Shown here: one piece after another, positions 39,101 to 50,838 of the stretch
Layout: each line of letters begins with the position of its first letter
Position numbering within the stretch: the stretch's first letter is position 1
Source: Ceratobasidium sp. AG-K
Taxonomy: Eukaryota > Basidiomycota > Agaricomycetes > Cantharellales > Ceratobasidiaceae
Direction of reading: 5' to 3'
Length of the DNA stretch: 64,000 nt
Assembly: GCA_037039685.1 (NCBI GenBank)
Contig: JAWNGF010000001.1
Location: forward strand, 3,224,001-3,288,000
The notes under the pieces: model-generated
What the model was told of the DNA's origin: nothing
Databases searched by the model: none
The model's input: only the letters and a program-made list of their open reading frames with translations
Program-made: the position numbers and the translations under genes

Positions 39101-42100
39101 AGCGGCTCGGCATATTGGCGAAGATTGGGCAGGACTTTGAGGAGACCACGAGAATATGTACCGTAGATTTGCTTGAGGGATACTTCGCCTGGATAGTCCA
39201 CCATCACAAGAGGCGCATGGCGTAGGAAGCGATGGCTGAGAGGAACACGACCAGGATCGGTTGGAGGATTGCAAGCGCCGACGAATTGGATTCGCTCTAG
39301 TTTGACCCAAGCCATATCTGAGGTGCGATAAAACCCTCCGCATTCGACGAGTTGGCGCAAGAAGGAAATAACGCGCTGAGTGCCATACTTGTCCGTCGCG
39401 GGCAGGTTAATTTCGTCGCAGAACAATACCAGCCATCGTCCGATTTGTACGGGAGCGAGGATCACGCCGTTGGGAGTCTTGCGGAATTCACAGTATTGCT
39501 CGAATGTCTTGAGCACCAATTCGGGTGTGGTGGCGCTGGAAAAGTTGAGGCCAACGACTTCGAGATCTGGCAACTTGCGGAGGGCGCTAAACAAGGTCAT
39601 CGTCTTTCCGGAGCCCGGGGGACCGCAGAGCATCAATGGTTTGTGCTCAGAAAGCCAAGAGTAGAGAACCTCCTCGTGTCGCACGGTGTCCATGGTTGGA
39701 ACGACGACGTCAGATGCGGTGACAGCATGTGCATCGATATCGATCGAAGGAACCCGACCTTGCCAGGCAACCCACTCGCCCGTTGCGACCTGGACGTCGT
39801 AATCAATCAAGGAGCTACCGGGAAGCAGCGGCGGGAGGTCAACGCCAGTTTGGCCCTTCAGGAAATCGCCCATTCTGGCTCGGAATTCTAGTTTCGCGTC
39901 GCCTGTAAATGCCCAAATGATATTGACCAGAATACGCTTCGACACATATTGCTCGACACGCTCGGGAGATAGAGGAAAATCGGGATGCTGGTTGTTGTAC
40001 TCCACCACATTACGAACGGTTTTGTTGATCAACGAGAACAGGGTGTTGAGGGCGCGAGTAACAGTGAAGTCCATGATATGGTCGATTGAGTCAGCGAATT
40101 CAAGCGCGAGTTCAACAAGCCCGCCTTCGCAAAGAATGGCTCGAGGATCTTGACAATCGTCCTTTGAATGGCCACTGAAGGCGGCATCGAATCCTCTGAT
40201 GATACAACTTCCATGCGCCGCGCAGGGCTCTCCACGGCGTCCTCGTCATCGGCATCAAGCGCAGCGGATTCAAGTGTATTAAGATAATGACGGCAGACCA
40301 TTTGGGAATCGACCGTGTCTTCGCTGAACCAAATCATGCCGCAACGGCTGACGGTGGCAAGAGTGGCGTACTTGAGATGCTCGACCTCGAACATGATGCG
40401 GACGTTAGCGGGAAGATTGAGACGTTCGCCGTTGGGCAAGGTGAGAAGCTTGTTGTCGTCCAAAACACTAAGTTCTGGCGTTGAGCGCATTATTCTCTGG
40501 TTCCTCTAAGGCACTCACCTATTCAGATTTTCAACCCATTCGGGATCGACATCGCCATCAAAGATGATCCAGTGCCTCTTAGCGCTCTCTCCACGCACGT
40601 CGTCGACGATTTTCCTCAGTATATGCGTGAACAGACCGTCGTTCCACTCGCGGGTCGTGGGGTCCAATGTCCCATACAGCGCATCCTTGTGAATTGCTTT
40701 CGGGTCGATCACGTAGGCAACTCCTTCGGTACCGTCAAAGCGCTCCAGAGCAGAAAGGAGGACCTTCCAAGCATTCGTTTTGCCACTTCCCGACGACCCA
40801 ACCATCATCAGACCATGCTGGATCTTTTGAATCTGGTAAAGTTGTAAAATCTTGGCGATCCACTTCTCACCCGTCACGAGGTGGCGCTCGGCGCATACAG
40901 TCTGAATATGTTCGCGAAGGGCGTCCAGATCCACAGGGACATAATCGATACCAGGGAATACATCTGCTAGTAGGCTGGAATAATTTTCAGTATTTCAAAC
41001 ATCTGGTGTCTCCCAACCAGGTCTCACCTCGTCAAAAGAGGCACGTCGTCCGCTACGAGCTTGGGAACGATGGTTTCCGTCACACTCTGAATTACAATAA
41101 GCTGCTCCGAGTAGGTATCGGAAAGCCCGGCGGATTCCTCGTCGTCTGCAGATCCACGCAAAGTTTGCAGGCGCTCCCGCTTCAAGATACCAGCACTAGC
41201 AAGCACGGCTTTCAATGCACGGAGACCAAAGTCATAGTGGGGCTGGGGAGAAAGCTGCTCCGCACAGAGATTGAAGAAGGGAACAATTTTGGAAGCGAGC
41301 GTTTCTGCGGTTCGGAAACCTTGCGAGAACAACATCACTTGGGCAATGAGCTCGCGGTCGGGACGCGTCATGGCCATCCTGGAGATAAAATCGTTATAGT
41401 TGCGGATAGTCAGTACGACCAACACTTACGGTCGGAACAACTTGGTCAAATTGGGAGGTAGCTGAGAACGGCCCGCGTAGCCCGGATTCGTCGTGATAAA
41501 TATGCCTACCCAAAACTTGTTACATGGGGTGAAATTCCAGGTCACATACACTCACCAAGATTCTTGTTAACCTTCAAGGTCTTCCCAACTAGTTCGATCT
41601 CGGCCTGAGGATTCTTCACCAATGCAGCCAGGCCTTGTTGAATGGTCTGCACCTGCTGCGATACGGCACTCAGAATACGCTCCTCCAACCTATTGAACTC
41701 GTCGAAACAACCCCAGGCTCCAACTTGGCACAATCCAACGAAAATGCGACCCATAGCCTGGAAATCGAACGTCTCGTCGCAACAAAAGACCAGTACGAAT
41801 CGTCCGAGCTGAACACCGAGCGCCTTGACGGACTCTGTCTTTCCCGTACCTGCAGGGCCAAACGGTGCGCCTCCAAGTTGAGTATCCAAAGCCTGAGTAA
41901 GGGTGAGGTAACAGCGATCCGTGAGGGGGGTTTGGACGAGTCGATCTGGGACACCGAGGTACTCCCACCCGTAAGGGAATTCTGCATTCGCCGCATGAAC
42001 ACTAAGACATGCAAGGGGATCGGCTGTGCTGCGGTCAAGATAGAATCGCATTTGATACAGCCAGGGGAAGGCCTTGTTGTCACGGACATTCTGCGCGATA

Positions 42101-44407
42101 AGAGAGCGAATAACGTCGCGTTGATGGACTAGCTCGGTGATAAGATGTTCGCATTTGCGGCGAGTAATGGTAGCCAAGTCCGTAAGCACAACGTCGGCAA
42201 GCAGTTCAAGGCCTTGCTGGACCGTGGAGAGTGCACCCTCCAGGCTGGCGCCTTCGGTGAGAGCAGATTCGACCGATGAAGTCCATGCAACCTGGATGGC
42301 AAGCGAAACCAACTGCGCCGGATAAGACTCGACCCAGCCAATAAATTGATCTTTGGGGAGTGGGGCAGCCGTCCCGTAGAACGTCTGAAGCTCGGAGACC
42401 GAGTCACACAATAACCTCGCCAGCGAAATACGCATTTCCGACTCGAGTTTGGCCAGCCAATCATTGATCTTGGGAAAGTCCTTCAGCAGAATTGGGGACC
42501 CGAACCGGACTTCCTCGCCTTCGCGAGAAGCGATCCCTTGGATCTGTGTAACGTCTTCGTCGAGGATCATCGTCGAAATACCGGCAAACATCTTCTTGAG
42601 GTGCTTCATGATGCGAACGATGTCTTTGCTGTTACCGATAATCTCGAGCAAGTCCTCGTCTCCAACGAAGTAGAATCGGGGGAAGGATGCGCGCTCTCGT
42701 TCGAGGTATTCACCGAGCGCCTTTTGAATCTTGGTGAGCAGGTCGGCGAGACGCTCGAGGGACTTCTGAACTCCTTGAATGTTCATCACGTCCAAGATGA
42801 ACGGCGATTTGTAGACTTTCTTCATAACGGTCAAAAACTCGGAATTGATATTTTGAAACCTAGCCGACTCGACCGGCAAGAGATGCTTGATGTCTGCGGA
42901 GCCGGAGAAGATACCCTCTAGGTAAACCCATTGGCGCTGTACGTCGATCCACACATCGAAAAGGACGTGAATGCGGTTTAATTTCTCTTCCCAAGAGGAG
43001 GCCTACATGGCTCATTAGCGAGGTGATTATGTAAAATGGAGCTGCGTACTTCTTCCTCAAACACTTTATAGTAAGGCGACAATTTCATCGCCACTAATGA
43101 ATTGAGATTTTCGCCACACTTGGTAAAGATATCGTCCCACCCGCTATTGAAACATGTCAATGAATCCAGCGTGCTGAGCAAAGGGGACGCACCGAATAAG
43201 ACGACATTTGTTCTGGTAATTAACAAGATCCAGAGCGTAAGTCGTCCAATTTTCGCGAACTTGCTTGATATACTCTTCGAGGGCCATTTCACCTTGGGCC
43301 TGCATGATAACATCCTTGATGAGAGACTCGTTCTTTTTTAGATCCATATCATAAACTTGGCCCAAAGTTAGCCTGGAACTACGCGTTAGCGCTGGCAGAG
43401 TTTAGAAACCTGAGAAACCTACTGAGATAAAGTGACATTGCTTGGGACCCTCAGTGCTTTGAAAAGTTGTTTCCAGTGACGCTCCTTCAATGCTTCCGAC
43501 TTCAACTCCGTTACGATCGTGTTGGCCTTGAGGCGAGATTTAAGGACCTCCTGTACGTATTCGAAAGCAGCATACTGGCGCATACGGTTCGGCAGTTCTT
43601 TGGTCGAAGCGATCAGTCCGTCAATATGCTGGCGCAATTTACGGGGCTGCGTTGTGATTCAGCATGGTAGCAAGCCATCGGCACTCGCAAGGCACATACC
43701 TGAACCGTTGCCCAAACCATTTCTTTGAGCTCGTGTATTTGACCCCAAATTCCACTCAATGCGGTCCATACGCCTTTCAAATCGCGCATTTCCTCGATGA
43801 CCGGGTCCAGCCGTTGATGCTTGACTAGTTCGAGGCCTAGTGCCTCTTTCGCGCGACAAACGAGATCATAGTCCTCTTGTACGCGGTTAAGCTTGATTTC
43901 AAACGCCGATATTGTCGAGAGCGCGACATCTGCGGGAATGCGCCCTTGTACTGGACGCGCAGACTCCCACTCGGCAAGCAAGTCGGTGATTTTGTTTTCT
44001 ACGACCTTATCCTCGGCAATAGTTTTGAGCTGGAGGCCAGCTGGAGAAATCCTGTGTCAGACATGTAGAGGGTGACTTCAGGATCGGGTACTAACCCATT
44101 TGCTCTTGGATAGAGTCGTTCTTTCGCTTTAGGATCTCGTTGTACGCGCTCCATTCCCCTCGCAACTGGTCGCTGTAAAGCCAGTCCTCGGGGAACTGGT
44201 ATCTAAATCGCTCTAGCGTCTTTTCAGAGTTTGCGCAAAGCTCTATCATGGGTCCCCATTGCTTGGTTTTCTTGTTAAGTTCTTGAATAAACGTGATAAA
44301 AGATACGGCCGCTGCCGTCGAGGAGGATGATGGAGCAACTACGGGCTACGGGCACATCAGCAAAACAGTTTTCACGCGCCCACGAAGCTCAATCGTCTAA
44401 CCTCCAT
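33163..44407 (-). CDS. dhc2: Cytoplasmic dynein heavy chain, motor-domain gene without tail
   Basis: About 3,400 codons in many exons. The first is 6 nt (44407-44402, Met-Glu), followed by a 56-nt intron. The protein then starts PVVAPSSSS and moves directly into sequence just before the linker ([15 protein letters not shown]). After the linker come six AAA units: AAA1 with [10 protein letters not shown] and [14 protein letters not shown]2 [14 protein letters not shown]3 [13 protein letters not shown]4 GVSGSGK. The stalk coiled coils and microtubule-binding tip follow (about 36.3-37.7 kb), then AAA5, AAA6 and a C-terminal domain ending [12 protein letters not shown]. The whole tail (about 1,200-1,300 residues that bind intermediate chains) is absent, and a stop lies just upstream of the ATG. 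This matches the two-gene dynein heavy chain reported in Agaricomycetes. Confidence 0.92.
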
Positions 44408-44609
44408 CGTGCCTTGACCAACTACGTGCTATGCGAGTCGTGAGTTGTCGGTCGTAGCGTAATATAGGGCAGTCGCGTCGCCTCGTGCCAATATATTAAC
44501 CGCCGACACGTGATCGATACCGTGCAGCCGCCCTCTGCAAACCCTCCATCACACTCTAACTTTAGTCGCCACAAGTTCTACCCTACCGACCGGAAAAAAT
44601 TTGCCCATA
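44408..44609. promoter_or_regulatory. Bidirectional region between dynein and SmE genes
   Basis: 202 bp separate the divergent start codons. A short TATA-like run (AATATATTAA) lies near 44490-44500. The two housekeeping genes probably share regulatory sequence. Confidence 0.4.
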
Positions 44610-45089
44610 ATGAGTGGCCGACAACAGCGCGTGATGGTTCAGCCTATCGTAAGTTTAGCCTGACCACGTTTGGTCCATTTACTGAAACCTTTGTTCTAGA
44701 ACGTTATCTTCCGAAACTTGCAACAAGTGAGTGTACTTCTATATTCTATATCCCAGGAATTAATAGGCTCGACCAGAAAACAAAAGTTATTATCTGGCTT
44801 TATGACAACGCGGATATGAGGATACATGGGCGAATTATTGTGGGTTCCATCGTTGCATGTTCAGTTAGCATAACAAACCAAAGAATGACTGCAGGGCTTC
44901 GACGAATTTATGAACGTAGTGATAGACGAAGCTGAGGAGGTGTACACCAAAGATTCCAAGCCTAGGCGTAGCGTCGGTGGGTTTGACTTCTTTGTTTATG
45001 TTTCCTTTTTTAACAGAAGACACATTGTAGGACGCATCCTACTCAAGGGAGATAATATTACGCTAATCCAACCCGCTGGCGCTTCATAA
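44610..45089 (+). CDS. SME1: Small nuclear ribonucleoprotein E (SmE)
   Basis: Five exons (44610-44648, 44700-44726, 44777-44839, 44895-44976, 45031-45089) join in frame to 89 codons, the usual SmE length. The Sm1 motif reads [26 protein letters not shown] across exons 3 and 4, and the Sm2 motif is [14 protein letters not shown]. The N-terminus ([18 protein letters not shown]) also fits. SmE is one of seven Sm proteins that form the ring on U1, U2, U4 and U5 snRNAs in the spliceosome. The acceptor of intron 2 lies at GACCAG before exon 3, not at the nearer TTAATAG. Confidence 0.93.
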
Positions 45090-45217
45090 ATGACTCCTGG
45101 TATCAATTCGACGCCCGATGGTGGCGTAAAAAAGCTATCTCGTGTCGTTTATCCAAGGAAAGGATGTTCACGCTTTTCATGTGGTGTAGTATACAGAGTA
45201 TTTGCATCCCCACTGCC

Positions 45218-45783
45218 TCAGTCTTGCCAAGACTCCAAAGCCTGACGCGCCTTGGCACGTTCCATAGCCCACCTCGTGTGCATCATCGTAATTCCTTCGA
45301 CTCGTGAATGCACCAGAGGAGCGACAAGTTGCCTCTGCCCTGCGACCAATGATGGAGCCAGCAGCTCATCATTTCGAATGACCTACGGCCACGGTCAATG
45401 AAACTCGCCATTCACGTCGGATCGCAAACTCACAGAGCCGATTGATAAAAAGAACGAAAACGTGGCTGCGCTACTTAGCATGTACTGAGACAAGGTCGCC
45501 ATCACCCCGCGTGGCCCGGCGCCTCCCCTGCATTTCCTAAGTGCCCAATAGGAACCAGCAGGTCTCTGCTTACCGCAAAATGCTGTACGACCCAAATATG
45601 AATCCGATAGTTAGACCAACACCTCCGCCCATCATCGCACCCATCCTTTTAATTATCACGTTAGGCCTACCCAGATTGACAAGCCAACAAGGTTACGTAC
45701 TTCACTATTAAACTTGCGTTGTCAGTCCTCATAAGTTACTCGTACATCATAATACCTACTCTTTTGCCAGACAGTGGGTTCAT
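45218..45783 (-). CDS. MGR2: Mgr2/ROMO1-family mitochondrial inner membrane protein
   Basis: The core spans several short exons: MGAMMGGGVGLTIGFIFGSYSILR, then after a 46-nt intron GGAGPRGVMATLSQYMLSSAATFSFF and LSIGSVIR. These are two Gly-rich membrane helices typical of Mgr2, a TIM23-complex subunit that seals the lateral gate for inner-membrane sorting. A C-terminal extension of about 50 residues after VIRNDELLAP is longer than in yeast. The N-terminus is unsure: ATG at 45783 gives MNPLSGKR, but the frame of the linking exon (FNSE) to the core could not be matched cleanly. It may also start at the ATG before GAMMGG. Divergent from PEX10 (167 bp). Confidence 0.75.
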
Positions 45784-45950
45784 GCTGCTGTGGGATTCCT
45801 CGCTGCATTGTGAAGATTTGTCGTTGGGCGTGATTTGGGTTTGTGGTCTGATCACGTGTGCTCTGGTTCGGGTGTGAACTCAGCTTCTAGCCGGTTGTCT
45901 GCATGCAAGCCGGACTTCCAAGCTGACTCTCCAGCTTGCTACCACGAAGC

Positions 45951-47308
45951 ATGGACGACTCACACCCCAACGATGCGGCTACATCTGTCTTTCCGTCGCT
46001 TCCCCTGGCTACTCAGGCGCAAATTAGTATGTAGTCAGGTTTGCTTCTCCCACAGCGCAATAATCGCCAGCACACCTTTAGTCAGATCTAATCAAAAAGA
46101 CCTCCAGCATGTATCTCAACTCCGGGACCAGATATCTGACGTGATAAGAAATTATCTAGGTATTCCAAGTCTATACTCTTTTTATGGCTACTGACGTGTC
46201 GTATGCACAGGTAGTAGGTGGTTACACAAAAGGGAGGCTGAAGTCGAGCTATTAACAAGCTTTATATACTTCTCGATGACTTCTTTACGAGGTAAGACAC
46301 TCATCATTTCCTCATCAATTATAATAGTGACACTCGTTCTGGATTTTAGCCACGCAGACTCTTGGGGAGGAATACGTTGGTATGTGGCCATATGATGTCA
46401 ACTCTGGAGCATTTCCAAGTCGCAAGGTAAGTCATCACTCCCTGGCTTTTATCTAGGATTAACTCGAATCTCAGCTCAGAGCAGCCTTGGTTATTCTCCC
46501 TACACTCCCCGGATATGCAGTCTCTAAGTTATCTGCCAGGCTTCCCAGTACCAGCTCAATCCAGACTGTCTTCGGGCAATTCCGGCGATATTCGAAGTAG
46601 CAGCCGAGTTCAATCTTGCACTTTTCTATCTTTCTGGCACCTACCACAGTCTAGCGAGAAGGATCCTCCGGGTTGGACACGTTAGTAAAATTGTGTTTTC
46701 ACTCCGCAAGCACTCTAGTCTGAAACACTGTAATAATTGCAGGTATCGTCCACACTGCCAGACCCAAATGCACGCCCTCCATCGTACTCATTCCTAGGTA
46801 TCCTCATGTGCATCCGCCTACTACACAGGTTATATACCCTGATCGACAAGAAGCTCAAAGCTTTCGAAACCGTACCTCCCGCTCAACCCACGAACGTCCT
46901 AGCGTTGTCTGTCACCCCTCCCCTAATGAGCCAGGAATCTGATATTCAGCAACAGCGGTACATTGACTCTCGGCCTGTTACACACATTCTTCAACAACAG
47001 ACAGAGGACTTTGATGTCACTCCCGATCCCGAGTCTGATGAGTTTACGGTGTTACAAGTTGCAGCCATCGACCCAGGACTACGAACAGGTCGAAGATGTG
47101 CACTATGCTTAGAGGAGCGGACGGCAACTGCTTCTACTGAGTGTGGGCATTTGTTTTGTTGGACGTGTATCGTAGGATGGGGAGAAGAGAAGGTATGTCA
47201 TTTAATTGAGGTACGAACAATTCATCTCAAATCCCCTGCCAGGCGGAGTGTCCGTTATGCCGTCAATCACTCAAAACCACACGTCTGATTCAAGTGTATA
47301 ACCTATAG
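45951..47308 (+). CDS. PEX10: Pex10, peroxisomal RING E3 ligase
   Basis: The gene starts MDDSHPNDAATS, with several exons. The last intron lies just inside the RING and the final exon begins AECPLCRQ and ends VYNL. The C-terminal RING is C3HC4: CALCLEERTATASTECGHLFCWTCI, then CPLC. A hydrophobic stretch (FLGILMCIRLLHRLYTLI) lies before it, and the N-terminal part contains the Pex2/12-type helical region in exons around 46.2-46.7 kb. With Pex2 and Pex12 it forms the retrotranslocation channel and ligase for Pex5 ubiquitination in the peroxisome membrane. Middle exon borders are approximate. Confidence 0.88.
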
Positions 47309-47386
47309 CATTCATCAATTATTATTATCGTACAATTTATACTCCTAATAACACATGCGTCTTTGGCATATTATACCAATACCTCA

Positions 47387-50359
47387 TCAGCAATCAGACC
47401 TAGCTCTCAAAGCGTCCTGCATCTCTTTCCTATTAAGACTCTTCACTCCAACTGCCTCCGCAAACTCGCTGCACTGCTCCTCTGTTCCACTCCATACCGC
47501 GTGCTTGGCACTTTCAAACTGCTCCCCTTCTGGTATAGACACAAGTCTTGCACCGTCCAAGAGACGCTGCCAGGCCGCCTCCACACGACGGTTGGGCATT
47601 GCCACTTGGCTCGCTTCGACCCACAGGTGGGCTTCCCTTGCAAACGTAGCACCTCGAGAAGGAGTTAGACGCGCTCGACCAAAGTGGAGTACTGATCGCT
47701 GAAGAATGTGGGTCGCAATGGAAGAAGCAATTCTACGGTACAGGGAAGCGGATGTCGATGAAGGTAGTATTTTGACAAGCAGTGAGAGATGCGTCGACAA
47801 TGTAGTGAGAGGAGATACGAGTGTTGCTGGAATCCCAAGCGAGGCGACGTCATCGCTTTCTGTGGTTTCCCACTGCCTATAGGTATCAGCAGGTTAGCTC
47901 GGTTCTGAAAAAAGGATGTTGATGCGTACTTGGCAAAGTATCCCTTCAGTTCTACCTCGACCTCAGACGAGATGTGGCGGATTATCATATCTTCTGCTCG
48001 ATTTGCGACGGCCGTGTACTGGCCGACAAGCTCGTCAAACAGTGTTCCCTCCACTTGGTTACTAGCATTTGCATGTGTTGTGGTAGGCAAGGATGGATGC
48101 GCGTCCACTTTGGCGCGAAGTGCTGATCGTTCATTGATTTCGGTCCAGAGCTCCAAGAAAAACTGATGTCGTGGATTAGTATCGTGGAGTGATTTCGGTT
48201 GGCTCAACTTACAATGCTATCCCCCCATATTTGCATTGTATTTTTCATGGCGCATGCGCTAGCATATGCCTTCAGCAACCGCTGCAGCCCTTCATGCCCA
48301 CTAGTGAGTTTTCGCGTGTCAACTCCGGCGCCAACCTGTCCGGCCAATGCCCCCGGGACCGCGCGGACAAATGCAGAGGACAGGGTTTCAAACGCATCGA
48401 GCGATGAGGTGATACGATTATGGTATGCCTCAAGGATAGGAATCTGCACAGTAATAAGAAATCGTGCACGCTGGTTGTAGTGCGGGAGCGGTTGGTATCG
48501 CTCTGTTACCGGTAAGATGCATGAAGAGCCTGAATTATAGCGCTCTTACCTGTAACTTGCTCTAGAAGCGCTTTTATCCGGCGTGCGGAATTCGTAGGCC
48601 GGATATCTGATTGTAGCTGACCCTCCTCTCCGTCGTCAATACTAAACGCAAACGCGTCCGGCGAAATTATAATTTCATTATACTGGTGCTCAGTAACTAT
48701 ATACTATTAGCAGTGAAACCCATACTAAGAACTGTGATCCACTTACAACGACGTTCGGCTTCCATCCATTCATCAAACCACGCTTTGTGACTGAGGATAA
48801 CATCTGCAACGCCTGGCCATTCTTTCAACCTGTGTTGTGCATCACCTCTGCATTCCCATGTATTTGCGAGGGTGAACCCGGCTTCCCGAACAGCAGCGTC
48901 GAACAATAGTGCTTGATAGATAGTATGCGCTAAGATGGATGGCTGGGTCAGGAGTTGCGGAACACTTCGACGAATTTTCCGTGCAATGATAGGAAACAAC
49001 AAACGAGTGAACTCATTCTGCAGAGGTGTAATGAGTCACACGTTATGTACGGCCAGCGTCCGCCTCACCTGTGCATCGATGCCCTTCAGATGAGACCTGT
49101 CCACGAGGGGTTGAATAAAGTGCTCCATGAACCCTCTATGCTCGTGCGATATGTTCAAGATATGCGTAAAATACCACTCGGGCTAACAACGTCAGTCAGC
49201 TATTGAAATTGTGTCAACGTGTACATACTTTGTCTAGTCTGCTCGTAGGGCGATCACTATCGAAATGGAATTTGAATCGCAGGGCTACGGGGTGTACAAG
49301 CGCCTCCAAAGGATACAGTCCATCTCGCTCAGTTCTGTCACTTGGATGTTCGCTTGCCATTTGAAGTGCTTCCCCTCTACAGCATAGATAAGAAAGATGA
49401 ATAAAAGCGGAACTTGAGATGCCTTACTCGGCCTGCAGTGATAGCAAGTCTACAAAGGCTTGCTGGAATGATTCCACATCAGACGCAGCCGCAGTGGCAA
49501 GGTTAACAGGGAGTGGCCAGGATATCTTTTCCGAAGCCTCGACCAAGCGGCTAGGCAAATAATAAGCCCGAAATCTGGCAGGCATTCAAATAAACAACTT
49601 ACCTCGAAAGAACTGACTTGATATCTTTCCAGGTGCTAGCCCTTAGGTCTCGAAGAAATTTAGCAAGGTTTGGTACCTCGGGGGTTGTCGAGCCTGTCAA
49701 AAGCAACTCATCCGCTCTGGAAACAAAGTTGCTCAAATCTCGGAATGGTTCCAGTATGGTGGTCGAGAATGAAATAGTAACGGGATTCCTAATAGCAAGA
49801 ACTGCTCTCTCACTGCACGACGTATTAGAAACCAATATCTTGGGCATAGAGCCATGTACAAACCTAAGTTGCAAACTCCGCTCCAGAACTTGCACGTAGC
49901 TCTTCGCTCCTTCGATTTCCGCAAGACGTTTATGGAGGTCTTCCAACTCAAACAAAAGCGTGGGGTTTCCCTTCGGTTCGGTAGGTGCCAGTTCTTCCCT
50001 TAACGCCAAAACCTCATCCGCCAAGAGGTGTCGCTTCAACGACACTTCTTGCGCAGACTGGAGGAAACTCTGCGTTTGTTGAATGGAACTAGAGACAAAT
50101 TTCTCTGTAGAGCTCTGTGACTCGTCAAGCTACTGATTACTGTATTAATACAACCGGGCTCCACATCCAACGACTAACGCACCTGCTTCCTCAACTCACT
50201 CGCTTCAATACGTGAACGCTCGACCTCGGCTTCGAGGTTGGATAAAGGTCCCAGCGATTCCCATGATGAGAAGTTGGATTCAAGATATTCGAGCGTTCGG
50301 CTTTCGCTGAGGGACACATCAGGAGGACTCAACAATGTCTTGATATGAGTCGTCGTCAT
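47387..50359 (-). CDS. RINT1/TIP20-family tethering protein
   Basis: Start at 50359 (MTTTHIKTLLSPP), with many introns. The N-terminal part is helical and coiled coil (NLEAEVERSRIEASELRKQ). The middle carries the family segment around ILNISHEHRGFMEHFIQPLVD and LPHYNQRARFLITVQIPILEAYHNRI. The C-terminal part includes LTSGHEGLQRLLKAYASA and a final helix with AEAVGVKSLNRKEM. RINT1/Tip20 is a subunit of the Dsl1/NRZ complex that tethers Golgi-derived COPI vesicles at the endoplasmic reticulum. Recognition rests on the overall pattern rather than a catalytic motif. It is convergent with PEX10, with 78 bp between the stops. Confidence 0.78.
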
Positions 50360-50838
50360 AACTTGAAGGATTGGTGGCTGATTGAGACGCAGCTAGTGAG
50401 GCGTGTGGGGATAAATCTAGTATAAAGAGAATCCAAAGCTTGGGCTTTTGGACAATCAACCAAGAGAGTTTTGAACACAGACCCGCAGAGGGAAACGTGG
50501 TTGAGGCTTAGACGTGGGATGTCACGTGATCAATAATCTCCATGCACCTCAATCACACCGATTCATATATTTCCCAAATACTTCGCATCGATGAGTCACT
50601 GGTAGCGCATACATGCTACTATTAATCATTCTATCGAATCTTCCCAGGCCTCTGAGTCGTTGGCAAAAAGGCGGAGTCCATCGTAAGCAGGCCGAAGCCA
50701 TATGTTCACCACCCCCTGCTGTGGTGGCAAAATCTGCGATGCTGCTAATACATACGGCCTCTCCATCGCCTTCTTATCCAGTTCTTTCCCTTCTAAGTAC
50801 TCCCCTATCAGCTCCCAGTCTATTTTTATGATTATTAG
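50360..50838. other. Intergenic
   Basis: Upstream of the RINT1/TIP20 gene and downstream of the MBL-fold gene. The plus ORF at 50613-50831 shows no conserved feature. Confidence 0.5.

Noticed and set aside
44510..44935. 107-141 codon plus ORF starting MIDTVQPPSAN
   Set aside because: It reads through SmE introns in the wrong frame; the spliced SmE product explains the region.
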